Shown piece by piece: positions 6,995-14,294 of a stretch of DNA of 25,564 nucleotides (position 1 is the stretch's first letter; every line of letters starts with the position of its first letter). The notes beneath the pieces were generated by a model that saw only the letters and a list, made by a program, of their open reading frames with translations, was not told where the DNA came from and did not search any database. The DNA lies in assembly GCA_038058335.1 (NCBI GenBank), contig JBBUBI010000068.1, positions 1 to 25,564 of the forward strand, written 5' to 3'. A program made the translations under genes and the position numbers. The DNA is from JBBTVO01 sp038058335 (lineage in GTDB: Bacteria > Patescibacteriota > Microgenomatia > Levybacterales > UBA12049).

Positions 6995-9616
6995 CTATGA
7001 AGGTTTCATTTGTGTTCCGTTGCTATTCGGATCTATAGGATAATTCGGAACCGGATTCTGAGTAGGCATCATACTAACTACTCCTGTTGGCTGAATTGGC
7101 TGAGGCGCTTGAGCTATATTACCATTAACTGCAGGATTACCATTTAATGGAGGCTGTGGAACTGGCGCATTCGGCGGAGGCTGACCAGGCAATCCTTGAG
7201 GTGGCTGTCCGGGCTGCGCCGGAGCTTGCGCCATTTTACTGAACACAAACTCTTCGTTTTGCGGATTGAAATCTATGAGAATTTTGTCCCCATGCACGAA
7301 AGTTTTATTTATTATCAGGATTGCGATTGGATTTTCAATAGAACTTTGGATGAGTCTGCGAAGCGGTCTTGCTCCGTAAACAGGGTCATAGCCCTCCTTC
7401 GCAAGCCGATCAAGCGCACCATGTGAAAGTTCAAGATCAAAACCCTGAGCAACCAAAAGCTTGCGCGTCGAACCAATACTAAGCTCCGCAACTTTTGCCA
7501 TATCTTTCTGGGAAAGAGGTTCAAAAATTACGATCTCATCAAATCTATTCAGAAGCTCGGGTCTGAAAAATTTCCTAAGTTCTCCCGTAATAAGCTTTGA
7601 TAGCTCCGCAAATTTTTTCGCTGCATCATCCGGCTTCGGCTCACCCTTCTTGACAGTCTCTAATTCCTGCTGTATCAATGTACTTCCGATATTTGAGGTG
7701 GCAATTACAATTGTATTCTTAAATGATATCGTATTACCTTTGTTATCTGTCAATCTTCCGTCTTCAAGAAGCTGAAGAAGAATATTGAATACATCCGGAT
7801 GCGCTTTCTCTACCTCGTCTAACAAAACTATTGAATATGGCTTTTTTCGAACTGCCTCCGTCAATTGTCCGCCCTCTTCATATCCTACATATCCGGGAGG
7901 CGCCCCAATCAATTTTGACACTTCGTGCTTCTCCATATATTCACTCATATCAAGTCTTATCATGGCTTCCTCTTTCCCGAATAGTATTTCAGCAAGTGTC
8001 TTAGCAAGTTCTGTCTTACCCACACCTGTTGGGCCCAGGAATATAAAAGATGCGATAGGCCGATTCATACTGGATAATCCAATTCTTCCACGCCTAACTG
8101 CTTCAGACACAGCCTTAACCGCTCTTTCCTGATCGATTAATCTTTTGTGAACTGTGTCTTCAAGATGGAGAAGCTTCTCGCTTTCATTCTCAGTAAGCTT
8201 GGTAATTGGTATGCCAGTCCAGCTTGAGACAACTTTTTGAATATCCTCTTCAATTACATTGTTGTCTTGTCTTTTACCTGCATTTTGCTGAAGCCTTACA
8301 TCAGCTGAGGCTTCATCGAGAAGATCAACTGCCTTATCTGGCAAATATCTTTCTCCAATATATCGTTTTGAAAGCTTTACTGCCGCCTCGAGTGTCTTAT
8401 CAGAAAGTATTACGTTATGGAACTTTTCATATTTTGCTTTCAAAACCTTAAGCATCTCAACTGCTGTGGGCTCATCCGGCTCAGGAACCAAGACAGGCTG
8501 AAATCTTCTCTCAAAAGCCTTATCTTTCTCAAAATATTTTCTATATTCAGCGGTAGTGGTGGTTCCGATTATCTGAAGCTTCCCACGCGCCAGAAACGGC
8601 TTAATAATATTCGAAGCATCGAGCGCACCCTCAGTATCCCCTGCTCCAATTAATCCATGAATTTCATCTATAAAAAGTATTACCATTCCGCTTGCAGCTT
8701 GTGTTTCCTTGATTACATTCCTAAGTCTTTCTTCAAACTCCCCTCGATGCGAAGCTCCTGCAACCAAAGAGGACAGATCTAGTTGAACAATTCTTTTTCC
8801 CTGTAGAGCTTTGGGTGCTGTGCCATCTATTATTTTGAGCGCCAATCCTTCAACAATCGCTGTTTTTCCAACTCCTGCCTCGCCGATTATAATTGGATTG
8901 TTTTTCGTCCTTCGCAGGAGAATATGTATCATTCTCTCTATTTCGTTATCTCTACCAGCAATTGGGTCTAATTCTCCGTTTTTGGCTTGATCGGTAAGAT
9001 CTACACCAAATTCCTCAAGGGATGACTTCTTACCTTTTGTATAACCAGTTGATTTGGAAAGAGTTTTTTCAATTTCTTCTTTTTTTACTCCCTCCTGTGT
9101 AAGCACATTTGCCGAGCTTGCTTGTCCGAATAAGGCAAGCAATAAATCTTCAGGAGTTATAAATTCAACGCCTCGGCCCTTGACCATAGCATATGCATCA
9201 TCAAAGATTTTCTTGGAAGCCTCGCTCAAAGTAGGTTCCCCATCAAAAGTGCCGGCAACTTCCTTTGCCTGAATTTCTCTGACAATTTTGGATGGATCTG
9301 CTGAGAATTGAGAAACAAGTTTGAAAACTTCTCCATCAAACAATAACCCAACCATTATTTGCTCAGGCTCAATCAGTGCCTGCCTGAATTTCTTACTTTC
9401 CTGCATTGCCATATTTAATATCTGGGAAGATCTAGTATCAAGATGAGATAAAACGGATAAACCCTGTCTGGTCTGCGGATTCATAGGCGTATCACCTGAC
9501 GGAGCAACTTGATTAGCACCGGGATTCGCAGAAGGAAAAGGCTGCGGCGGAGGCACAGCAATTGGCTGTTGTGTATTCACTTCAAATTTTTTTGGTCCAA
9601 ATAAATTTCCGAGCAT
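6995..9616 (-). CDS. clpC: ClpC/ClpB-like AAA+ ATPase with Pro/Gln-rich tails
   Basis: 873-residue cytosolic Hsp100 unfoldase/disaggregase. Residues 15-50 are a Pro/Gln/Asn-rich extension; Clp N repeats cover about 53-190. NBD1 has GEAGVGKT (245-252), FIDE (315-318) and arginine pair R370-R371. NBD2 has GPTGVGKT (528-535), pore loop GYVGYEEGG (575-583), LLDE (598-601), sensor-1 N642, arginine finger R691 and sensor-2 R750. An 80-residue Pro/Gln/Gly-rich tail follows position 793. The inter-domain region runs from LPDKAVDLLDEASADVRL to VVSSWTGIP with only about 20 residues between, so the coiled-coil M domain of ClpB/ClpC is absent. No ClpP-docking [LIV]-G-[FL] tripeptide is visible between sensor 1 and the arginine finger. 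It could be a ClpC or ClpA relative; the gene symbol is the nearest match only. Confidence 0.9.
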   Translation of the reverse strand: MLGNLFGPKKFEVNTQQPIAVPPPQPFPSANPGANQVAPSGDTPMNPQTRQGLSVLSHLDTRSSQILNMAMQESKKFRQALIEPEQIMVGLLFDGEVFKLVSQFSADPSKIVREIQAKEVAGTFDGEPTLSEASKKIFDDAYAMVKGRGVEFITPEDLLLALFGQASSANVLTQEGVKKEEIEKTLSKSTGYTKGKKSSLEEFGVDLTDQAKNGELDPIAGRDNEIERMIHILLRRTKNNPIIIGEAGVGKTAIVEGLALKIIDGTAPKALQGKRIVQLDLSSLVAGASHRGEFEERLRNVIKETQAASGMVILFIDEIHGLIGAGDTEGALDASNIIKPFLARGKLQIIGTTTTAEYRKYFEKDKAFERRFQPVLVPEPDEPTAVEMLKVLKAKYEKFHNVILSDKTLEAAVKLSKRYIGERYLPDKAVDLLDEASADVRLQQNAGKRQDNNVIEEDIQKVVSSWTGIPITKLTENESEKLLHLEDTVHKRLIDQERAVKAVSEAVRRGRIGLSSMNRPIASFIFLGPTGVGKTELAKTLAEILFGKEEAMIRLDMSEYMEKHEVSKLIGAPPGYVGYEEGGQLTEAVRKKPYSIVLLDEVEKAHPDVFNILLQLLEDGRLTDNKGNTISFKNTIVIATSNIGSTLIQQELETVKKGEPKPDDAAKKFAELSKLITGELRKFFRPELLNRFDEIVIFEPLSQKDMAKVAELSIGSTRKLLVAQGFDLELSHGALDRLAKEGYDPVYGARPLRRLIQSSIENPIAILIINKTFVHGDKILIDFNPQNEEFVFSKMAQAPAQPGQPPQGLPGQPPPNAPVPQPPLNGNPAVNGNIAQAPQPIQPTGVVSMMPTQNPVPNYPIDPNSNGTQMKPS

Positions 9617-9638
9617 ACTATTATAGTAACATTATTTA

Positions 9639-9644
9639 ATTATA
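9639..9644 (-). promoter_or_regulatory. -10 box upstream of the ClpC-like gene
   Basis: On the minus strand a TATAAT lies 22 nt before the ATG, giving a leader of about 16 nt with no Shine-Dalgarno. A second TATAAT (9620-9625) is only 3 nt before the ATG and would start transcription inside the gene, so it is less likely. The 39-nt gap from the VirB6-like gene suggests a promoter internal to the long gene run. Confidence 0.4.
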
Positions 9645-9655
9645 GTTTCTAAGTA

Positions 9656-12001
9656 CTAATTAATTTTATTTTCGTCCTCGTCTGATTCCTTAACATCTTC
9701 TTTTTCAGCCATCATGCTCATTTCTTTCGGAGCCTCAGTCTTGGTCTTTCCGGCTTCCAATTTGGTGTCTTCTTCACTCTGCTGTTTATCAATCTCTCCT
9801 ACTACTGTTTTTGCTGCTTCAAGTTTTGCCTTAAGATACGCGACAACTTCGGTTTGAGCAAATCCTCCTATAAGAAGGAAGGGAAGAATTGCACCAACCG
9901 ACTCCATTCCCTTTGATACGTTTTGCGGATCTGATGAAACCAAAAGATTAATCGCTTCGCTAATCTTATCGATATCACCTGAAACCCATTCCTTTCGATT
10001 CCTTTGCTTACCGTCAATGCTCTTTGGAGGTTCAAGTTTTTGATAATTTTCCTGCCAGATCTTCTTAACAGACTCATAATCATCTATACTTACCGACTGT
10101 ACTCTATTTGCTACTGGGAATACTGCATCCGCGGTGAGCTTGGCTTCACTTAGTCCCGCTTCAGAGAGTATTGAAACAGCAAGCTGGTTGCCCTGTTCTT
10201 TTGCAGCCATCAGTTGTTTTTTAATATCTTCGCTCATTTCGCTCGTATCTTCTTTTTTCATTGATTCTAGAATTGAAGTCGCCAAAGGATCACCTTTGTG
10301 TGAGGCATCAGCTAGAGCAGCTTTAATTGCAGTAATCCTCTGCTTATCTTCAGAAGCCACCATACTATCGACATTTTTCAAGTTGGTAAAGACTTTTGTA
10401 AGCCTGCTCGAATCAACTGAGGAAGTCTGGGTAGTTACTGACTTAGCAGCAGAAAGAATTGAAGTCGCCAAAGGATCTCCTCTTTGAGCTTCCTGTTTTA
10501 ATTTTTCGTTTATAACATCGAATCTCTGTCTCTGAACAGGAGACGTTACCTTTTTGGGATCTGCGATGCTTTCGAGAGTCTCGTGCACTCTAGCCATCTC
10601 TTGATGCCCGCTAATACTTGATGACAAAAGAGAGGTTTCGTATTTTGCAATATCCTGCATTGTCGGAACACTTAGGTTGGTAAGACTAAGCATTTCAGAA
10701 CTTGCCTTGACTGTCTGAATATTTGTAGCTTGAGTGGTTATAACTGCTTGATTTGCTCTAATTTCAGGCATAGCAATCTTAGCAGAGAAAAATGGTAAAG
10801 GCTTTGCAATCCCGGAAGGAGTTGAGGATGGAGGCGGAGGCGGAGGATTTTTGCCCCGTCCAATAAGCGACGTTCCGCTATTTACCAACTGCTTTACTAC
10901 TGAGTTTTCTGAAAAAGCGAAGTCATGGAAAAAATCAAGAAAAATCTGAAGAAGAAGAAACGGAAGTATGATAACTACCCAAAGCATTAGAAGTGCTACT
11001 ACGTAAAGAGCAAAAGTATCCGGATTGTTTATGCTATTATTCAGACTGACTGTTTGCCCCGGTCCCCCTATTAAAATACTAATTGCGGTCTTGTATTCTT
11101 CAGGTTTATTGAAATTGAAATTAAGCGGAATACCAGCCAAAGTACCGTTGGATAAAGCCCACATGTGGACAAGGCCTGATAAAAATATCGCAAAAATTGG
11201 GGCATATAGGAGCCAGCGGAAAAACTCTCCTACCCAAATCTTTGCTGTATTTCTTATGGGTGAGTAAAAAAGCAGAAGCGGGAAAACCGGAGATATTATA
11301 ATAAAAAACCATAATATTATTTTTCGAAGGAGTAAAACTCCTGTCATCACATAATACGTGAAAGCAGTAAGCTTAACCAAAAGAAGTGAAACAAAAACTG
11401 ATTCATCGTAAGTCGATCCAAAAAGCCGGAATCCATCAAATGTTTTGTATTCAAATCCGACGAAAAGCAGATCTTTTTGAGAAATAATTTCCTTACTCGA
11501 GTTGGTAAGGAAAAACCCTTGAATTGCATCCATTATCTGATAAATAAACTGGACTATCGAAAACGAAAGAGTTACAAGGAGAATTATCATCACAAACCTC
11601 GGAATAAAACGCATAAGAGTCAGGCTTCTTCCCCGAGTCACAATGATTACGAATGCAGAAACAAGAACAAAAATTGTAATAAATGCGTAGACAATATTGC
11701 GTATCAGAGTCCAGAATGAAGCAAGCGGATTACCGCTTGTTCCGGAGAATGATGACCAGCTGTAATTTTCAAGAGTCCAATCCAAGAATTTTCCGGATCT
11801 GGCAGCAGATTTACCCGCAAACGTAACGTCATCATCCTTTACCCAAGTACCCTCAGCTACTGCATTTGGTGATATAGAGTCTGCCGCAAAAACAGTTGGT
11901 AAGTTAAAAAGAGAAATATTAACGAAAAAAATCAGAAGACAAAATGAGACTAGTGAAAATTTCTGAAATAATCTTTTAAAGTTGGGCAGAGACTTAAACA
12001 T
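9656..12001 (-). CDS. VirB6/TrbL-like polytopic membrane protein with long repeat-bearing tail
   Basis: 781 residues from the chosen ATG at 12001, which lies 1 nt after the VirB2-like stop and directly precedes a signal peptide (MFKSLPNFKRLFQKFSLVSF, hydrophobic to LPTVFA, cleavage near 39). The ORF is open back to 12040, but that start lies inside the upstream gene. About six membrane segments follow (roughly 97-121, 132-157, 202-225, 228-247, 262-282, 329-358). This resembles type IV secretion inner-membrane proteins of the VirB6/TrbL kind. A PPPPPP linker at 386-391 leads to a roughly 390-residue soluble tail with three copies of a motif like GDPLATSIL and a charged C-terminus. The assignment is topology- and neighbour-based, not motif-based. 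Confidence 0.7.
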   Translation of the reverse strand: MFKSLPNFKRLFQKFSLVSFCLLIFFVNISLFNLPTVFAADSISPNAVAEGTWVKDDDVTFAGKSAARSGKFLDWTLENYSWSSFSGTSGNPLASFWTLIRNIVYAFITIFVLVSAFVIIVTRGRSLTLMRFIPRFVMIILLVTLSFSIVQFIYQIMDAIQGFFLTNSSKEIISQKDLLFVGFEYKTFDGFRLFGSTYDESVFVSLLLVKLTAFTYYVMTGVLLLRKIILWFFIIISPVFPLLLFYSPIRNTAKIWVGEFFRWLLYAPIFAIFLSGLVHMWALSNGTLAGIPLNFNFNKPEEYKTAISILIGGPGQTVSLNNSINNPDTFALYVVALLMLWVVIILPFLLLQIFLDFFHDFAFSENSVVKQLVNSGTSLIGRGKNPPPPPPSSTPSGIAKPLPFFSAKIAMPEIRANQAVITTQATNIQTVKASSEMLSLTNLSVPTMQDIAKYETSLLSSSISGHQEMARVHETLESIADPKKVTSPVQRQRFDVINEKLKQEAQRGDPLATSILSAAKSVTTQTSSVDSSRLTKVFTNLKNVDSMVASEDKQRITAIKAALADASHKGDPLATSILESMKKEDTSEMSEDIKKQLMAAKEQGNQLAVSILSEAGLSEAKLTADAVFPVANRVQSVSIDDYESVKKIWQENYQKLEPPKSIDGKQRNRKEWVSGDIDKISEAINLLVSSDPQNVSKGMESVGAILPFLLIGGFAQTEVVAYLKAKLEAAKTVVGEIDKQQSEEDTKLEAGKTKTEAPKEMSMMAEKEDVKESDEDENKIN
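10269..10477 (-). repeat. In-frame internal duplication in the VirB6-like tail
   Basis: The 23 nt at 10269-10291 recur exactly at 10455-10477, 186 bp (62 codons) apart and in frame. They encode GDPLATSIL in both copies. A third, diverged copy (GNQLAVSIL) lies 34 residues further toward the C-terminus. Each copy is preceded by a similar Ala/Lys/Gln helix (KQEAQR, ADASHK, MAAKEQ). Exact DNA identity in the first pair suggests a recent duplication, gene conversion or strong constraint. Confidence 0.75.
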
Positions 12002-12002
12002 T

Positions 12003-12314
12003 TTATTGAAATCCTGGAATACGCAGTATATCCACTGCAATTACTTCCACAAAAATAAATCCAAAAATTGCAAGCAATAATCCTGCAATTGCATAATAAA
12101 TGTAGCTTTTGCCTTTGTTTAACTGACCTGGATCTCCTTCAGATGTAAGGATAAGAAATCCTCCATAAATAATAAATAAAACCGCTACTCCGCCTATAAG
12201 CCCTAGTCCAATTGAATAAAATTTAGAAACAAATTGAAACGGATCATGCGGAATACACCCTAAATCCGTAACTACACCATCCGGACAAGACGCACTACTA
12301 ACAACCGAAGCCAT
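12003..12314 (-). CDS. VirB2/TrbC-like small two-helix membrane protein
   Basis: 103 residues. A short N-terminal segment with two cysteines (SCPDGVVTDLGC) is followed by two membrane helices (about 32-54, YSIGLGLIGGVAVLFIIYGGF; about 70-96, YIYYAIAGLLLAIFGFIFVEVIAV). They are joined by a loop LTSEGDPGQLNKGK. The YGGF...TSxGDPxQxxKGKxxIxYAIxGLxxA pattern is that of VirB2/TrbC-type pilin-like proteins common in CPR genomes. It has no long cleavable signal peptide. It sits 1 nt upstream of the VirB6-like gene and would be co-translated with it, supporting a shared type IV secretion or pilus-like complex. No ATPase, VirB8-10 or relaxase gene is in the window, so the complex is incomplete here. 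Confidence 0.75.
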   Translation of the reverse strand: MASVVSSASCPDGVVTDLGCIPHDPFQFVSKFYSIGLGLIGGVAVLFIIYGGFLILTSEGDPGQLNKGKSYIYYAIAGLLLAIFGFIFVEVIAVDILRIPGFQ

Positions 12315-12339
12315 GAATTAATCGTAGCATAAAGAGGAA

Positions 12340-13233
12340 CTAAAACCAATTCTTTTTCTTCTTACTTTCTTCCTCAAATTCCTTTAGCAAATCTTTCTGG
12401 TGGCTGGATAGATTCTTTGGAATTGTAACTTTGATTCGCAAGTATTGATTTCCTCTTCCTGAGCCTCTCAAATGAGGCACTCCTCTATCTTTTAGACGGA
12501 TGACTGTATCCGGCTGAGTCCCTGATGGGATTTTTATATTTATTGACCCGTCGATCGTCGGCACACTTAATGTATCTCCCAATGCTGCGGTAGAAAAAGG
12601 TATTTCGATTTCAGTAATCAAATCTTGTCCTTCGCGTCTAAATTTTGGATCCTGCTTTACAGAAATTACCACATCATAATTATCAAACCGTATCCTTGAG
12701 CCTTCATCAACTCCTGCAGGTATTTTCACTGATTGAGTTTTGCCATCAATAGTGACTTTTTTTGTAGTACCTTTCATTGCTTCCATGAATTCAATGGTCA
12801 GAGAATACACTTGACGTCTAGCTCGTTGAGAGAATCCGCCGCCGCCAAAGAATTGTTCAAAAATATCAAATGGATCGGAGAACCCGCCAAAGTCAAATTC
12901 CTGTCCTCCTCCGGATGATGAATAGGTGTAGGTAAATGGACCATGTTGACTAGACTGTTGTCCTCCGAAAGGTCCGCCTCCGCCGCCTCCAAATGGTCCC
13001 TGTCCAGCTCCTTGAGTAAATGCTTGATGACCATACTGATCATAAGTTTGTCTTTTTTGAGAATCAGACAAAACTTCGTAAGCGGCAGTTACTTCCTTGA
13101 ACTTCTTATCACCATCTTTTGTCTTATTTCTGTCCGGATGATACTGAAGCGCTAATTTTCGGTATGCTTTTTTTATTTCATCCGCAGTAGCACTTTTCGT
13201 AACGCCCAGAGTTTTGTAATAATCTTCATTCAT
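12340..13233 (-). CDS. dnaJ: DnaJ-type co-chaperone without zinc finger
   Basis: 297-residue J-domain protein that stimulates DnaK ATP hydrolysis and delivers substrate. The J domain (1-70) has the HPD tripeptide at 32-34. A Gly/Phe-rich linker (about 75-145) follows, then two C-terminal beta-barrel domains (about 150-285, with KIPAGVDEGSRIRF and KIPSGTQPDTVIRLKDRGVPHL). The four CxxCxGxG repeats of class A DnaJ are absent, so it is class B (CbpA-like), although it occupies the dnaJ position after dnaK. A terminator precedes it and a TATAAT box lies 11 nt before the ATG, so it probably also has its own promoter. It ends 26 nt before the VirB2-like gene. Confidence 0.93.
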   Translation of the reverse strand: MNEDYYKTLGVTKSATADEIKKAYRKLALQYHPDRNKTKDGDKKFKEVTAAYEVLSDSQKRQTYDQYGHQAFTQGAGQGPFGGGGGGPFGGQQSSQHGPFTYTYSSSGGGQEFDFGGFSDPFDIFEQFFGGGGFSQRARRQVYSLTIEFMEAMKGTTKKVTIDGKTQSVKIPAGVDEGSRIRFDNYDVVISVKQDPKFRREGQDLITEIEIPFSTAALGDTLSVPTIDGSINIKIPSGTQPDTVIRLKDRGVPHLRGSGRGNQYLRIKVTIPKNLSSHQKDLLKEFEEESKKKKNWF

Positions 13234-13244
13234 ATTTACCCTAT

Positions 13245-13250
13245 ATTATA
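13245..13250 (-). promoter_or_regulatory. -10 box of dnaJ
   Basis: A perfect TATAAT on the minus strand lies 11 nt before the dnaJ ATG and just downstream of the terminator hairpin. The predicted leader is only a few bases. No clear -35 is visible because the hairpin occupies that region. Confidence 0.5.
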
Positions 13251-13254
13251 ATAC

Positions 13255-13274
13255 AAAAGCGCGTTTACCGCGCT
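13255..13274 (-). terminator. Rho-independent terminator after the 314-aa gene
   Basis: On the minus strand AGCGCG pairs perfectly with CGCGCT around a 5-nt loop (GTAAA), ending in a short run of T (TTTTG). It lies 22 nt after the stop of the 314-aa gene and before the dnaJ -10 box. The T run is short, so termination may be partial and allow some readthrough into dnaJ. Confidence 0.65.
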
Positions 13275-13295
13275 CCTGGATTTATAAATTTATTA

Positions 13296-14240
13296 TTAAT
13301 TTCCGTAGAGTCTTTTTCCACTTTGATCAAACATTTCTCTTTCTTTATAATGCCCAGAGCCAAGTGGGTCTTCTACCATTCTCCAATCATTTTGTACAGG
13401 CGACACTAGGGGATACTGAAATCGTTTTGGAACTTGACTTGTCATTTCCGTCCTTGCTCCTTGGCCCGAATAACTAACAGAGCTAACTAGAATTGGCCTT
13501 TCAGATTTCTTTGCTTGAGGGTTCTCATAAAAGTCTAGCGACTGCGCTCCATTCTTGTGAATAAAAGCTTGCCTCCATGCTTGAAATACTGCAAGAGGAA
13601 TTTCGCCTGGAAATCGATGACCTTCTTCGGCTATATCTTCTGCTAGATTTTCCCTCTTCTCTCTAATTTCTTCTTTTCTCTGAGAGATAATTGATGAAAC
13701 TCCATAGCTATCTTCTGCTCTTTCGTTAGATTCCAGCATTAACTTTAATATAAAATCTGTTTTAGCAAATTTTTCACTCAAGATTCTCTGTATCAACTTT
13801 AAATTCTCTTCTTCGATCTCACTCGCTTGTGGTCCAAAAACTCCACCTGTCTCTTGATACTTAGGATTTAACACTGAGAAAAAAACAGGATTATGATATT
13901 CTGCCTCTGTACCTAGATAATCCGGAGCCTTATCTAGATCATCAAGATTTACAAATTCGCCATAATCATACTGTAAAGAATATTCTTCAATAATCAATTT
14001 TTTATATTCATCAGAAATATCAGCATAACCCAATAAAGATACCAAGCGACCTAATAATTCTTCTTTGTCCGCTACGGGTAAGTTTACACTTTGAGCAATT
14101 TCTGGATTGGAGTCAATTTGATGTCCACCCAGATATACTCCGCGACTTGGGCGTTGATGATATAAATTTAGAAGTTCCACGTTAAGTTCTCGCGGAGACA
14201 TTCGCTCATATTCCGGTGAATGATTATTTTGCTCGGTCAT
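13296..14240 (-). CDS. Unrecognised 314-aa protein between dnaK and dnaJ
   Basis: I do not recognise this protein. It is hydrophilic with no membrane segment or signal peptide. The N-terminal part (MSPRELNVELLNLYHQRPSR) and the segment about 170-215 (RAEDSYGVSSIISQRKEEIR, EKRENLAEDIAEEG) are predicted helical and charged. The C-terminal third is Pro/Ser/Gln-rich and probably disordered, ending YKEREMFDQSGKRLYGN. It sits in the heat-shock run between dnaK and dnaJ, 54 nt after dnaK, and is followed by a terminator. A TATAAT lies 9 nt before its ATG, so it may have its own leaderless transcript. Context suggests a stress-linked role, but nothing in the sequence demonstrates one. Confidence 0.8.
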   Translation of the reverse strand: MTEQNNHSPEYERMSPRELNVELLNLYHQRPSRGVYLGGHQIDSNPEIAQSVNLPVADKEELLGRLVSLLGYADISDEYKKLIIEEYSLQYDYGEFVNLDDLDKAPDYLGTEAEYHNPVFFSVLNPKYQETGGVFGPQASEIEEENLKLIQRILSEKFAKTDFILKLMLESNERAEDSYGVSSIISQRKEEIREKRENLAEDIAEEGHRFPGEIPLAVFQAWRQAFIHKNGAQSLDFYENPQAKKSERPILVSSVSYSGQGARTEMTSQVPKRFQYPLVSPVQNDWRMVEDPLGSGHYKEREMFDQSGKRLYGN

Positions 14241-14249
14241 AGTGGGTGG

Positions 14250-14255
14250 ATTATA
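14250..14255 (-). promoter_or_regulatory. -10 box of the 314-aa gene
   Basis: TATAAT on the minus strand ends 9 nt before the ATG at 14240, placing the transcript start within a few bases of the start codon. No Shine-Dalgarno lies in the intervening sequence (CCACCCACT), and no good -35 was found. Confidence 0.5.
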
Positions 14256-14294
14256 TCACTCTGGAACAATAATTTCGAGTTGAAATGAGGTTTT

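Noticed and set aside
10134..10487. A 117-codon plus-strand ORF with a repeated IEVAKGSPL peptide
   Set aside because: It is antisense to the VirB6-like gene; the peptide repeat is just the complement of the in-frame 23-nt repeat encoding GDPLATSIL.
12003..12040. Longer start for the VirB6-like protein at 12040
   Set aside because: It would overlap the VirB2-like gene and place 13 residues before the signal peptide; the ATG at 12001 follows the upstream stop by 1 nt and begins a good signal peptide.
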